Under the pieces are notes generated by a model. That model had not been told where the DNA came from. It saw nothing but the letters and a program-made list of their open reading frames with translations, and searched no databases. Shown in pieces: positions 1-8,368 of a DNA stretch of 64,000 nucleotides. The translations under genes and the position numbers were made by a program. Source of the DNA: Microbulbifer sediminum (lineage in GTDB: Bacteria > Pseudomonadota > Gammaproteobacteria > Pseudomonadales > Cellvibrionaceae); NCBI RefSeq assembly GCF_021729035.1, contig NZ_JAJSAP010000004.1:392600-456599 (forward strand), given 5' to 3'. Position 1 is the first letter of the stretch, and every line of letters starts with the position of its first letter.

Positions 1-2
1 CC

Positions 3-743
3 GACCTGAAACTGATCTGCGTCTGCGCCACCGGCACCAACAACGTCGACCACAACGCTGCCGAGGATCGGGGCATTCCGGTGCGCAACGTGGCCGGCTA
101 CGCCGGCGCATCCGTGCCCCAGCATGCGCTGGCCCTGATCCTGGGGCTGGCCACACGCTGGCACCAGTACCACAGCGATGTGATGGCCGGGCGCTGGAGC
201 CAGTCGCCGGTATTCTGCATGCTGGACTATCCGGTAATGGAACTGGCGAAAAAAAAGCTGGGCATAATCGGTTACGGCGACCTGGGCCGGACCACCGCCG
301 ACCTGGGGCGTGCCCTGGGGATGGAAGTACTGGTGGCCGAATCCCTTTCCGGCGAAAAGAAAAGCGGGCGTGTACCGCTCCAGCGGCTCCTGGCCGAGTC
401 CGATGTCATCAGCCTGCACTGCCCGCTCACAGCCGAGACGGACAGGCTGGTAAACCGGGAATTCCTCGCCGCCATGAAACCCGGCACCCTGCTGGTGAAC
501 ACCGCCCGTGGAGGGCTGGTGGATGAGCCGGCGCTCGCAGACGCCCTCAGGAGCGGGCATCTGGGCGGGGCGGCCCTGGACGTGCTGAGCGTGGAACCTC
601 CGCCCGCCGATCACCCCCTGCTGGCGGGCGACATCCCCAACCTCATCATTACCCCCCACAGCGCCTGGATCAGCCGCGAGAGCCGCCAGCGGCTGCTGGA
701 TGGGGTGGTGGCCAACATCAGGGAATGGCGCCGGTCCAACTGA
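3..743 (+). CDS. D-2-hydroxyacid dehydrogenase, 5' end missing
   Basis: This is the C-terminal 246 residues of a D-isomer-specific 2-hydroxyacid dehydrogenase; the reading frame is open to the window edge, so the start lies outside. Visible are the end of the first catalytic lobe (TGTNNVD), the NAD-binding Rossmann fingerprint GIIGYGDLGR, the arginine-bearing VNTARGGLVDE segment, an ALDV-x-EPP segment with the usual glutamate, and the catalytic histidine in ITPHSAW. These are family hallmarks. The ending resembles hydroxypyruvate/glycerate dehydrogenases (HprA type), which reduce hydroxypyruvate or glyoxylate with NAD(P)H in the cytoplasm. The exact substrate cannot be read from the fragment. 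Confidence 0.93.
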   Translation, partial: DLKLICVCATGTNNVDHNAAEDRGIPVRNVAGYAGASVPQHALALILGLATRWHQYHSDVMAGRWSQSPVFCMLDYPVMELAKKKLGIIGYGDLGRTTADLGRALGMEVLVAESLSGEKKSGRVPLQRLLAESDVISLHCPLTAETDRLVNREFLAAMKPGTLLVNTARGGLVDEPALADALRSGHLGGAALDVLSVEPPPADHPLLAGDIPNLIITPHSAWISRESRQRLLDGVVANIREWRRSN

Positions 744-1026
744 ACGACAACCGGAGCGGAAGTCCCGCTCCCACCACGCTTTCGCTGTACCGGCTAATGA
801 GCAACCGTTTGCGACTGTGAATCAATTCATGTCCATTGCCACCCTCTCAGCGGCCCCTCCCGGCCTTTCCTCCTTAACTATCCATGCACAAGCCATGCAC
901 ACCGCCGTAAGTCCCAGCGCCCATAGCCAGTGAATTGGCGGTCACCTTAATCCGGGGTCCCGCATACCAATTTGCGACAGCGACTCTACGATTGAAACAG
1001 AGAACCCGGACTTGAGGAGATCTTTT

Positions 1027-1275
1027 ATGGCTACTGCAAAAGCCCCTAACAGTTCCAGCCAGGAAAAGCTGAGGCAAGCCTATCACCTTGCCGGTGAGGC
1101 AGCCTCCGACCAGGCTGCACACCTGCGTGATCGTGCACGCTCCTCGGTCGAGAACAGCAAGCGCCGCGCCACTGACCTGGAGCAGCGTTTCGAATCCCAG
1201 ATCAAGAAGCATCCTGTTGCGAGCGTGGGATGTGCATTCGCGGTGGGCTGGGTCATCGCTAAACTGCTGAAGTAA
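1027..1275 (+). CDS. DUF883 / YqjD-ElaB-like membrane-anchored protein
   Basis: This is an 82-residue protein with a polar, helical, charged N-terminal two-thirds and a single C-terminal hydrophobic segment (ASVGCAFAVGWVIAKLL), the layout of the ElaB/YqjD (DUF883) family. Those proteins are tail-anchored in the inner membrane, and E. coli members bind ribosomes in stationary phase. A GAGGAG box at 1014-1019 sits 7 bases before the ATG at 1027, so this start is preferred over an in-frame TTG at 1012 lying inside the box. It is followed by YqjE-like and YqjK-like genes, the same trio as in E. coli yqjD-yqjE-yqjK. Family assignment is by architecture; ribosome binding is not shown here. Confidence 0.75.
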   Translation: MATAKAPNSSSQEKLRQAYHLAGEAASDQAAHLRDRARSSVENSKRRATDLEQRFESQIKKHPVASVGCAFAVGWVIAKLLK

Positions 1276-1346
1276 AGCCCTGCGAGCCTTGCTCGCCGGG
1301 CAATACTGCCAAGTTACTGATACCTGTTTCCTGGACACTGACACCG

Positions 1347-1826
1347 ATGCAGAAAGATCAAGATTCAGCAACGGATACCAATGATTCCGGACCGGCCGCG
1401 CAGGAACGCGGCCGGACTTCTTTTGATTCATCGCAGGCGAATCCGGAGCCGCCGGGGACGGGCCCACTGGCCCAGGCTGAAGCAACCGTATCCCTGGTGT
1501 CAGCCTGGCTCAACAACCTGCAGACACTGTTCAGGCTGGAGCTCGACCGCACAATAGAGGCCGGGAGGCGCATCCTGGCTATACAGCTTGTCCTTCTGCC
1601 TCTGGCTATCGCCTTCCTGCTAAGCCTCTGTGCCAGCGTCGGGCTGGTTGCCTATTACTTTTCTCAATCAATTTATATCGGCTTCGCCGCTTTTGTCGTA
1701 GCCCAGACTGTGCTGATTACAGCCATGGTTCTTTACATGAAAAAGCTCCGCGCCCTGCTCGGCTTCAGCGAAACGCGCAAGCAGGTCAAAGAGGCTGTAG
1801 ACGATGTCCTTGAAACACTTAAATAG
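1347..1826 (+). CDS. YqjE-like phage-holin-superfamily membrane protein
   Basis: This 159-residue protein has a disordered, Ser/Gly/Pro-rich first 45 residues, an amphipathic helix, then two strong membrane helices (about residues 76-98 and 108-130) joined by a short loop, and a charged C-terminal helix. This matches the phage holin family/YqjE (DUF1469) layout, an inner-membrane protein of unknown biochemical role that usually travels with YqjD-type genes. Its 3' end overlaps the next gene by 23 bases, suggesting translational coupling. The long polar N-terminus is more extended than in E. coli YqjE. Function beyond membrane localisation is not known. Confidence 0.75.
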   Translation: MQKDQDSATDTNDSGPAAQERGRTSFDSSQANPEPPGTGPLAQAEATVSLVSAWLNNLQTLFRLELDRTIEAGRRILAIQLVLLPLAIAFLLSLCASVGLVAYYFSQSIYIGFAAFVVAQTVLITAMVLYMKKLRALLGFSETRKQVKEAVDDVLETLK

Positions 1827-2046
1827 CCGAATCAGCAAATGTCGACAGGATATGGATCTCCAGCGAGACGCGATCGTGACGCTGGTTAGCTCCCAGAAAA
1901 GTGTCATTGACCGGGAGGCGAAGCGCATACCGTTACCCGTCGCTATCGGCGGGGCGATGGTCGCAGGGTTTGTCGCCGAGCGTTTTTTCCGCTCTCCTTC
2001 CTCCTCGCAGCTATTCCGGGCTTATATGATGTGGCGGGCATTCTGA
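1804..2046 (+). CDS. YqjK-like small protein
   Basis: This 80-residue basic protein has a helical, charged N-terminal half (SLKHLNSRISKCRQDMDLQR) and one short hydrophobic segment (PVAIGGAMVAGFVAERFF). It starts 23 bases before the end of the YqjE-like gene, in another frame, which indicates coupling. Position and size match the YqjK-type third gene of the yqjD-yqjE-yqjK set. Sequence similarity to YqjK is only general, so the name rests mostly on context. It is probably attached to the inner membrane together with its two upstream neighbours. Confidence 0.6.
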   Translation: MSLKHLNSRISKCRQDMDLQRDAIVTLVSSQKSVIDREAKRIPLPVAIGGAMVAGFVAERFFRSPSSSQLFRAYMMWRAF

Positions 2047-2050
2047 GGAC

Positions 2051-2068
2051 ACCGCCTCCAGTGGCGGT
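2051..2068 (+). terminator. Weak hairpin after the YqjD/E/K set
   Basis: ACCGCC and GGCGGT (2051-2056 and 2063-2068) form a 6-bp stem with a 6-base loop, five bases after the stop codon at 2046. No T-run follows, so intrinsic termination is uncertain. Confidence 0.3.
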
Positions 2069-2205
2069 CAATGCCGGGCGAGAGCAACCCGGACGGAGGC
2101 TAGCCTTCGCGGGCTCCGGGACTGGTCGCAGGTAAAAAACCGGGGTTTGGCTTTCCCGGGAGCTCCAGCTAGAGTTGTGGTCCGGACACAGTCAGCCAGT
2201 TACCT

Positions 2206-3078
2206 ATGAATACAACCAGCCAGAGAGCGCCTTCGATTGAAGCGGAACCGGTTATCGCCCCCCTGCAGGCGGCAGAGCAGCTGGCCGCATTTATTCGCAG
2301 CCACCCGCGCCTGTTGATTCTCACCGGCGCAGGGGTCAGCACAGATTCCGGCATTCCAGACTACCGCGATCAAGACGGTGCATGGAAACGCAAGCAGCCG
2401 GTGCAGCACCAGGATTTCATGCGCAGCCTGGAAATCCGCCAGCGCTACTGGGGCCGCAGCCTGATCGGCTGGCCGGTCATTCGAAGATCACAACCAAATC
2501 CCGCCCACCGCTATCTGGCAGAGCTGGAACAGCGAAACTTCAGTGAACTTCTGGTCACCCAGAACGTCGACCGACTGCACCAGCGGGCGGGCAGCAGGCA
2601 GGTGATCGACCTGCACGGACGGGCCGACCAGATTATCTGTATGGATTGTGGTTACCGTTGCGATCGGCAGGTGGTACACGAGCGTTGCTACACACTAAAC
2701 CCGGATTTTCACCAATACCAGGCAACCACCGCACCGGATGGTGACGCGGACCTGGAGGTGGATTTCAGTCGTTTCCGCATTGCCGACTGCCCGGACTGCG
2801 GCGGCATCCTGAAACCTGACGTGGTGTTTTTCGGGGATAACGTGCCGCGCAACCGCGTCCAGTCCGCGCTGGATGCCCTGCAGGCCAGCGACGGGCTACT
2901 GGTAGTGGGCTCGTCGCTGATGGTGTACTCCGGTTTCCGCTTCTGTCGGGTTGCGCGCGAGCGAAACAAGCCTATCGCCACCCTCAACCTGGGGCGCACC
3001 CGCGCAGACGACATCATCGACCTCAAACTCAGTGCACGCATCGGCGAGACCCTGGCGGCAACGCTGGCGCAGCTCTGA
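2206..3078 (+). CDS. Sir2-family NAD-dependent protein deacylase
   Basis: This is a 290-residue cytoplasmic sirtuin. The NAD-binding GAGVSTDSGIPDYR motif lies near residues 42-55. TQNVDRLHQRAG and the catalytic-histidine DLHGR motif follow, then a zinc-binding module with two cysteine pairs (CMDCG and CPDCGG) separated by a longer insert than usual, then KPDVVFFGDNVP and GSSLMVYSGF for the rest of the NAD pocket. The family removes acyl groups from lysines using NAD+. Length and motifs are complete. It is monocistronic and converges on the YghU-type gene downstream. No clear Shine-Dalgarno box precedes the ATG, so the exact start is less sure than the identity. Confidence 0.93.
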   Translation: MNTTSQRAPSIEAEPVIAPLQAAEQLAAFIRSHPRLLILTGAGVSTDSGIPDYRDQDGAWKRKQPVQHQDFMRSLEIRQRYWGRSLIGWPVIRRSQPNPAHRYLAELEQRNFSELLVTQNVDRLHQRAGSRQVIDLHGRADQIICMDCGYRCDRQVVHERCYTLNPDFHQYQATTAPDGDADLEVDFSRFRIADCPDCGGILKPDVVFFGDNVPRNRVQSALDALQASDGLLVVGSSLMVYSGFRFCRVARERNKPIATLNLGRTRADDIIDLKLSARIGETLAATLAQL

Positions 3079-3102
3079 ATACTGTTTCCGGCCTCGCCCG
3101 GA

Positions 3103-3981
3103 TTAGTCCTCGGCGCCGCCGCCGATTTTGTCCTGGGTGCGGTTGTCGAAATCACTGGCGTCGTGCCGCTCGTGCAGTTGTTCCTCCGGTTCACCCCACG
3201 TACGGTTCACCATGCGACCTCGCCGGACTGCCGGGCGCTCGGCAATTTCATCCGTCCAGCGGATCACATTGCGGTAGGTATGGGCTTCGAGGAATTCGGC
3301 TGCATCGTATACCCTGCCTTTTACCAGAGCGCCATACCACGGCCAGATGGCCATATCGGCAATGGTGTACTCGTTGCCGGCAATATACGTGTGATCGGCG
3401 AGCTGGCGATCGAGCACATCCAGCTGGCGTTTTACCTCCATCGTGTAACGGTTGATCGGGTATTCGTAGGGCTCCGGGGCATAGGCATAAAAATGACCGA
3501 AGCCCCCACCCAGCAGCGGCCCCGCACCCATCTGCCAGAACAGCCAGTTGAGAGCCTCGGTACGCTGGGCGGGTGTATGGGGCAGGAACGCACTGAATTT
3601 TTCCGCCAGGTACAACAGGATGGAGCCCGACTCGAAGACGCGTATCGGCGGGCGCATACTCTGGTCGAGCATGGCCGGGATCTTGGAGTTCGGATTCACC
3701 TCAACAAAGCCACTGCCAAACTGGTCGCCCTCGGTAATATCGATCAGGAAGGCATCGTATTCCGCCCCATCAAAGCCCAGCGCCAGCAGTTCCTCCAGCA
3801 TGATAGTGACCTTGACCCCATTGGGTGTGGCCAGCGAATAGAGCTGCAGGGGGTGCTCGCCCTGTGGCAGGGCCTTCTCGTGGGTGGGGCCGGCGACAGG
3901 GCGGTTGATATTGGCAAACTTGCCACCGCTCTCCTGGTCCCATTTCCAGACCCGGGGCGGGGTATAGGAATCATCCGTCAT
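3103..3981 (-). CDS. yghU: YghU-type glutathione transferase / disulfide reductase (copy 1)
   Basis: This 292-residue protein has the YghU architecture: an N-terminal extension ending in NRPVAGPTHE, a thioredoxin-like domain starting at LQLYSLATPNGVKV with the NGxK motif that contacts glutathione, and a helical C-terminal domain with GGGFGHFYAYAPE and ADMAIWPW. E. coli YghU (about 288 aa) binds two glutathiones and reduces organic hydroperoxides and disulfides in the cytoplasm. The start is supported by a GGAGG box 7 bases upstream. A very similar paralogue lies at 5205-6080 on the same strand, with a GNAT gene between them, so the pair looks like a local duplication. Confidence 0.92.
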   Translation of the reverse strand: MTDDSYTPPRVWKWDQESGGKFANINRPVAGPTHEKALPQGEHPLQLYSLATPNGVKVTIMLEELLALGFDGAEYDAFLIDITEGDQFGSGFVEVNPNSKIPAMLDQSMRPPIRVFESGSILLYLAEKFSAFLPHTPAQRTEALNWLFWQMGAGPLLGGGFGHFYAYAPEPYEYPINRYTMEVKRQLDVLDRQLADHTYIAGNEYTIADMAIWPWYGALVKGRVYDAAEFLEAHTYRNVIRWTDEIAERPAVRRGRMVNRTWGEPEEQLHERHDASDFDNRTQDKIGGGAED

Positions 3982-4166
3982 TCTTGCGCCTCCGTCTGCT
4001 GCCTGACGATGGGCTTCGCCTGCACTGGGACACGCCAGTACCCGTGCAAACAGGGGATTAACAAAAGCTACGTACTGCAGGAAGGATAGCGTCCCCCGTG
4101 GCGATCACGACAGGCAGCGAATCGCAGGAACCTGTGGGTCAGATGCGGCAGAGCCAGGGAGTGAAC

Positions 4167-5021
4167 CTATCCCAGCTCGAAGCTGGTGATACCGAAGACC
4201 CGCTCGATCGGAATACCGGGAGGTGTCCCGCTATACATACGCGCGGTTTCAAACACCATCTCCATCCTGTGACGCTCAGCCAGCGCCAGGGCGTGGCTGT
4301 TGGCCTCAGGAATATCGAGATAAACCGGCCGTCCCGTGGGTACGCAGGCGGTGAGTGCCAGGTAGAGACGCTCCGCAAGGTCTGCGTCATCCGCGAACAG
4401 CGGGCCTATCTTGTAGCCCTCATGGCAGGTGCGCAGTACGCCATAGCCATATAGCTGGCCATTTTCCACCGCGCCCAGCGCCACCGAGTCCGGCTGGGAA
4501 ATCCACGCCCGCAGGAAGTGCTCGCGCGGGGCGGTAAATACCTCGCAGTCATAGGCGGTGATTGCCGCGAAAGGCACCCACGAGAGCGGCACGACAGAAT
4601 GCGTACCCTGGGCGCTGGCCGCGCCCTGTCCGGTCAGGCCCAGGTAACGGATATTGCGATGGGCTAGACCGAACCCGGCAGACCGGTAGTTCTCCTGCTG
4701 GGCCACCACACCATCCAGCCCCATGGTACGCCCCCCCAGGTAACTCATCGCCGCCTCCGCAAGTTTTTCACCATAACCAGATCCCCGGTACGCCGGATCG
4801 ACGATATACAGGCCCAGGAACCCGAAATCCTCGCCATAGCGGACCGCGGAGATGGTGCCTACCGGCTCCTCGCCCAGCAGGCCAATAAAAAACCCGTGGG
4901 AATCGGCAGCGTAAAAACAGGCGGCGTCGTGCAGCCCTGGATTCCAGCCCTCCCGCCGGGCCCAGTCCAGGGCAATGCAGAGTTCCGACGGATGCATGTT
5001 GCGAATCGAAAAGTCACTCAC
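4167..5021 (-). CDS. GNAT acetyltransferase with extra C-terminal domain
   Basis: This 284-residue protein has a typical GNAT core in the first half: FFIGLLGEEPVGTISAV, the acetyl-CoA-binding YIVDPAYRGSGYGEKL (R/Q-x-x-G-x-G/A motif), and YRSAGFGLAHRNIRY. The second half resembles the C-terminal domain common in two-domain GNAT proteins (YGYGVLRTCHEGYKIGPL). The family transfers acetyl from acetyl-CoA to an amine; the acceptor cannot be told. I chose the GTG at 5021 because an AGGTGAGG box lies 6 bases before it; a GTG four codons upstream falls inside that box. The gene sits between the two yghU copies on the same strand. Confidence 0.85.
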   Translation of the reverse strand: MSDFSIRNMHPSELCIALDWARREGWNPGLHDAACFYAADSHGFFIGLLGEEPVGTISAVRYGEDFGFLGLYIVDPAYRGSGYGEKLAEAAMSYLGGRTMGLDGVVAQQENYRSAGFGLAHRNIRYLGLTGQGAASAQGTHSVVPLSWVPFAAITAYDCEVFTAPREHFLRAWISQPDSVALGAVENGQLYGYGVLRTCHEGYKIGPLFADDADLAERLYLALTACVPTGRPVYLDIPEANSHALALAERHRMEMVFETARMYSGTPPGIPIERVFGITSFELG

Positions 5022-5204
5022 GGCAAACCTCACCTTTCAGCCCGGGGCTCCTGGCTTTTGCCTTAACTGTAGTATCGGTGGGGGCGGTTCCGCCGGCCTG
5101 GAAAGTAATCATCCGCAGTAAGACAGTGACGGGATGGTTGCGGGAGCAGTTGCTCGCCGGTGACGGCGGGCCGGCGTAACCCGCCGCCATATTCGGGACG
5201 GGCG

Positions 5205-6080
5205 TCAGGCCTCTTCCGTGGCCAGCTTGTCCTGGGTACGCTTTTCGAAATCGGAAGCGTCATGCCGTTCCCGCAGCTGCTGGGCAGGATCACCCCAGGT
5301 GCGGTTGACCATCTTGCCACGCTGCACAGCCGGGCGCGCGCCTATCTCCTCCACCCAGCGGTTGACGTTCCTGTACGTGTGCGCCTCAAGGAACTCTGCT
5401 GCATCGTAGGCCTCGTTGCGCACCACGGCCGAATACCAGGGCCAGATCGCCATATCGGCAATGGTGTATTCCTCGCCAGCCACAAACTGGTGGTCCGCGA
5501 GGCGACGGTCGAGGACATCGAGCTGGCGCTTGACCTCCATCGTGTAGCGGTTAATCGGGTACTCGTACTTCTCCGGGGCGTAGGCATAGAAATGGCCAAA
5601 GCCGCCCCCCAGCAGTGGTGCCGTGCCCATCTGCCAGAACAGCCAGTTCAGCGTTTCGGTGCGCGCACCCGGGTCCCCGGGGAGGAAGGCCCCGAATTTT
5701 TCCGCCAGGTAAAGCAGGATAGAACCGGACTCGAAGACCCGGGTTGCCGGGGCGGTGCTGTGATCAACCAGCGCCGGGATCTTCGAATTGGGATTGATCG
5801 CCACAAAGCCACTGCCGAACTGGTCGCCCTCAAGGATATTCACCAGGTGGGCATCATACTCGGCCTCCCGGAAGCCCCTCGCCAGCAGCTCCTCCAGCAT
5901 CACCGTCACCTTGACGCCGTTTGGTGTGGCCAGCGAGTAAAGCTGCAACGGATGCTTTCCCACCGGCAATTCCTGCTCATGCGTGGGACCGGCCACAGGC
6001 CGGTTGATACTCGCAAACTTGCCGCCGCTATCAGCGTCCCATTTCCAGACTCTCGGTGGGGTATAAGTGTCATCTGACAT
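5205..6080 (-). CDS. yghU: YghU-type glutathione transferase / disulfide reductase (copy 2)
   Basis: This is a 291-residue paralogue of the protein at 3103-3981, nearly collinear with it from PPRVWKWD through NRPVAGPTHE, the NGVKV glutathione motif, GGGFGHFYAYAPE and ADMAIWPWY. It is expected to be the same kind of cytoplasmic glutathione-dependent peroxidase/disulfide reductase. Substitutions are spread along the length and both copies are intact, so each is probably functional. The ATG at 6080 has GGAG 8 bases upstream; a GTG two codons earlier is a less likely start. Confidence 0.92.
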   Translation of the reverse strand: MSDDTYTPPRVWKWDADSGGKFASINRPVAGPTHEQELPVGKHPLQLYSLATPNGVKVTVMLEELLARGFREAEYDAHLVNILEGDQFGSGFVAINPNSKIPALVDHSTAPATRVFESGSILLYLAEKFGAFLPGDPGARTETLNWLFWQMGTAPLLGGGFGHFYAYAPEKYEYPINRYTMEVKRQLDVLDRRLADHQFVAGEEYTIADMAIWPWYSAVVRNEAYDAAEFLEAHTYRNVNRWVEEIGARPAVQRGKMVNRTWGDPAQQLRERHDASDFEKRTQDKLATEEA

Positions 6081-6230
6081 AAACACTGCTCCGGTATGTG
6101 ACTTCAGTGCTTAACCATGGGGGTCAATCGCCAAACCTTCAAGCGCTGAATGAGAGCTCACCCGGAGGACGACACGGGATCAGGCAAGCAACTGGCAGGA
6201 TTCTGTAAGCAGCAGCGCACGAAAACCGCC

Positions 6231-6728
6231 TTAAGCGTCTTCCAACAGCCGCTGCCAATAGCCCACATCGATCCACTGGCCGAATTTCTTACCCACCTGC
6301 TCGAAATGCGCCACCTTTTTCATCCCGAAGCGCTCATGTAATGCCACGCTGGCAGGATTGGGCAGGGTGATACCACCAATTGCCACATGCACCGGCAAAT
6401 CCTCCAGCTTTGCAAACAGGGCATCGTAAAGCTGCCTGCCCCAGCCGCAGGAGAGCTCAGTATGGGAAACGTACACCGTGACCTCAACCGAGTGACGATA
6501 GGCGGACCGGGCCCGCCAGCCCGTGGCATAGGCGTAGCCGACCAGCTCTGCGGACTCGTTTTCAGCGACCAGCCACGGCAAGCCCTGCGCAGCCACTGCC
6601 GCAAAGCGTCGCTGCATTTCATCGGCGCAGACTGGTTGCTCCTCAAAGGTCGCACAGCTATTGGCAATATAGTGGTTGTAGATTTCCGCCACTGCCTTTG
6701 CATCGGCGCTATCGACACTCCTGATCAT
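6231..6728 (-). CDS. GNAT N-acetyltransferase, phosphinothricin/methionine-sulfone type
   Basis: This 165-residue single-domain GNAT protein begins IRSVDSADAKAVAEIYNHY and continues with CATFEEQP, the core SVEVTVYVSHTELSCGWGRQL and an ending NPASVALHERFGMKKVAHF. That order is characteristic of the phosphinothricin acetyltransferase/MddA group, which acetylates methionine sulfone, methionine sulfoximine and phosphinothricin-like amines with acetyl-CoA. A catalytic glutamate is present in the N-terminal TFEE motif. An AAGGAA-like box precedes the ATG at 6728. Real substrates in the cell are not evident from the context. Confidence 0.85.
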   Translation of the reverse strand: MIRSVDSADAKAVAEIYNHYIANSCATFEEQPVCADEMQRRFAAVAAQGLPWLVAENESAELVGYAYATGWRARSAYRHSVEVTVYVSHTELSCGWGRQLYDALFAKLEDLPVHVAIGGITLPNPASVALHERFGMKKVAHFEQVGKKFGQWIDVGYWQRLLEDA

Positions 6729-7098
6729 CAACTTCCTTCCGGTCTTGTAAAAGGCCCGAATCCAACCTGGTCACAGCCTTCTCCAAGGCAGTACGCCGCA
6801 GACCACCCTGGTAATCGTAGCCCTCGCATCAATGACAAATTGAGCAGTATCAAGGCAGGAAACGGCACGGCCAGAGCGCCTCAATAAAAAATTCAATCAC
6901 TTACAGCGATTTCCCGATGTTTTACTTGAGGCTCCGAAAACCCGCCCTGTGCGCCCGACTTTATTCAACGCGCTAAAATAGTAAACTCAAGACAAGTGCC
7001 AACCACACGCACAACAATAAAGAGCAACACTGTCGTCCCGTCGTGTCAGCCTTAACGGAACCAGTTCATAGTCCAACCCATAATAAAGGAGAACAACC
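6729..7098. other. Intergenic region between divergent GNAT and lipase genes
   Basis: This 370-base gap must hold the promoters of both flanking genes. It is more AT-rich than its surroundings from about 6880 to 7090. A TAAAAT near 6974 could serve as a -10 box for the lipase gene, but no convincing -35 accompanies it. An AAGGAG ribosome binding site for the lipase lies at 7086-7091. No RNA gene or conserved small frame was seen. Confidence 0.4.
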
Positions 7099-8331
7099 GT
7101 GGATTACTTCCAGGGAATGAAGCGCTTGCCGGGCCTGCCGATGGGCCGCGCCGCCTACAGCGACAGAATGGCCTATATCGGCGCAGAGTTGTCCCGACTG
7201 GTTTACGAACCCTTCACATCGGATGCCGACCTGACCGGGTTGCTGCACAAGCTGGGCAAGTGCAGCAACGATACCGAGCGTCGGGAAATCCTCGCGGCCT
7301 GGAGCAGCCACCTGCAAAGTCATGCCTGCGGGCTCGAGGGGGGCATTCGCAGCATCCTGCAGGAGAACAATTTCGAGCCGATCAATTTTTATGACGTTGC
7401 CGAAACCCAGGCATTACTCGCACAGATGGATGGGGGCGGTGGCCAGAAAGTCCTGGTACTTTGCTTCCGCGGTACCGAGATAAACGCGTGGGACATCATC
7501 ACCGATCTGCGCTTTCCGCTAATGCCGGCAGGTAATGAGGGCCGGGTGCACACGGGCTTCAAGCGCGCCTTCGAGAATGTCCGCACGCAGATAGAAAATG
7601 ACCTGCTGCAAAAACCGAAGTTACCCCTGTACATCTTTGGCCACAGCCTCGGCGGGGCCCTCGCCCTGATCTGCACCAGGGAATTGAACCCGGATGGCGA
7701 CGGTGCCACCTATGTCTACGGCTGCCCCCGCACCGGCGACCAACCATATTTCAGGCGCGTAAAGACACCAATCTATCGCCTTGAGATGGGTGGTGACCCG
7801 GTGCCCATGGTGCCTTTCGGGTACGGGTTCGGGGCCTGCCTCGCCCTGTTACGGCTGATCCCCCTGAATGGCACCCTGCAGCTGGCCCGCTGGCTGCGGA
7901 ACAAGGTACTGGGCTATTACCACACGGGTTTCCGGGTTTTTATCAAGCACGCCCCCAACGAGCCCGATGCGAACGACCTGGGGTTCCGCAGAATGCGCGT
8001 AGATTTTTCCGCAAACATCTTCTGGCGCATGCAGAGTATCTGGCGTGCCTGGATCAGTGTGCTGCCGGATATCAAGGGCGTGGCAGGCTTCCATTCCGTC
8101 CGGCTCTACAGCGATATGCTGCAGGCCCATATGCTGCGCCGTAATCTGGGCCTGCTGCAGGCTCCTGGCAGGACAGTCACTGCACCCGAGACGGACCTGG
8201 CAGCAACGGCCGGGGCAACGGCAACAGAAGAGCCGGCGCCGAAAAAGAAAAGCACTCCGCGCAAGAAGAAGAGCACGCCCCGCAAGCAACCGGCCCGTCG
8301 TCGCCAGACCGAGAGCGAGCCCTCCGACTGA
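7099..8331 (+). CDS. Class 3 lipase (alpha/beta hydrolase) with lysine-rich tail
   Basis: This 410-residue protein belongs to the fungal-type class 3 lipase family. The nucleophile elbow GHSLGGALA carries the catalytic serine near residue 181. The oxyanion-loop region LCFRGTEINAWDIITDLRF, TYVYGCPRTGD, the likely acid GGDPVPMVPFGYG and the likely histidine in YYHTGFRVF follow in order. The family cleaves acyl esters of glycerides. There is no signal peptide, so it should be cytoplasmic unless exported by another route. The last about 40 residues are a basic low-complexity tail with the unit KKKSTPR repeated in tandem, which could bind nucleic acid or acidic surfaces. The start is GTG with AAGGAG 7 bases upstream. 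It converges on the large minus-strand gene. Confidence 0.88.
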   Translation: MDYFQGMKRLPGLPMGRAAYSDRMAYIGAELSRLVYEPFTSDADLTGLLHKLGKCSNDTERREILAAWSSHLQSHACGLEGGIRSILQENNFEPINFYDVAETQALLAQMDGGGGQKVLVLCFRGTEINAWDIITDLRFPLMPAGNEGRVHTGFKRAFENVRTQIENDLLQKPKLPLYIFGHSLGGALALICTRELNPDGDGATYVYGCPRTGDQPYFRRVKTPIYRLEMGGDPVPMVPFGYGFGACLALLRLIPLNGTLQLARWLRNKVLGYYHTGFRVFIKHAPNEPDANDLGFRRMRVDFSANIFWRMQSIWRAWISVLPDIKGVAGFHSVRLYSDMLQAHMLRRNLGLLQAPGRTVTAPETDLAATAGATATEEPAPKKKSTPRKKKSTPRKQPARRRQTESEPSD

Positions 8332-8341
8332 GGGGAACCTG

Positions 8342-8368
8342 CCGCCGGCTCAGCTGTAGAGCCGGCGG
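8342..8368. terminator. Strong hairpin shared by two convergent genes
   Basis: CCGCCGGCTC (8342-8351) pairs perfectly with GAGCCGGCGG (8359-8368) across a 7-base loop. It lies 10 bases after the lipase stop codon and overlaps the stop codon of the convergent gene (8350-8352). Neither side has a clear T-run, so it may act as a bidirectional terminator or mRNA 3' stabiliser. Confidence 0.55.

Noticed and set aside
3163..4089. 308-codon open frame on the plus strand
   Set aside because: It is antisense to the first yghU copy, whose minus-strand protein shows all family motifs; the same mirror frame occurs opposite the second copy.
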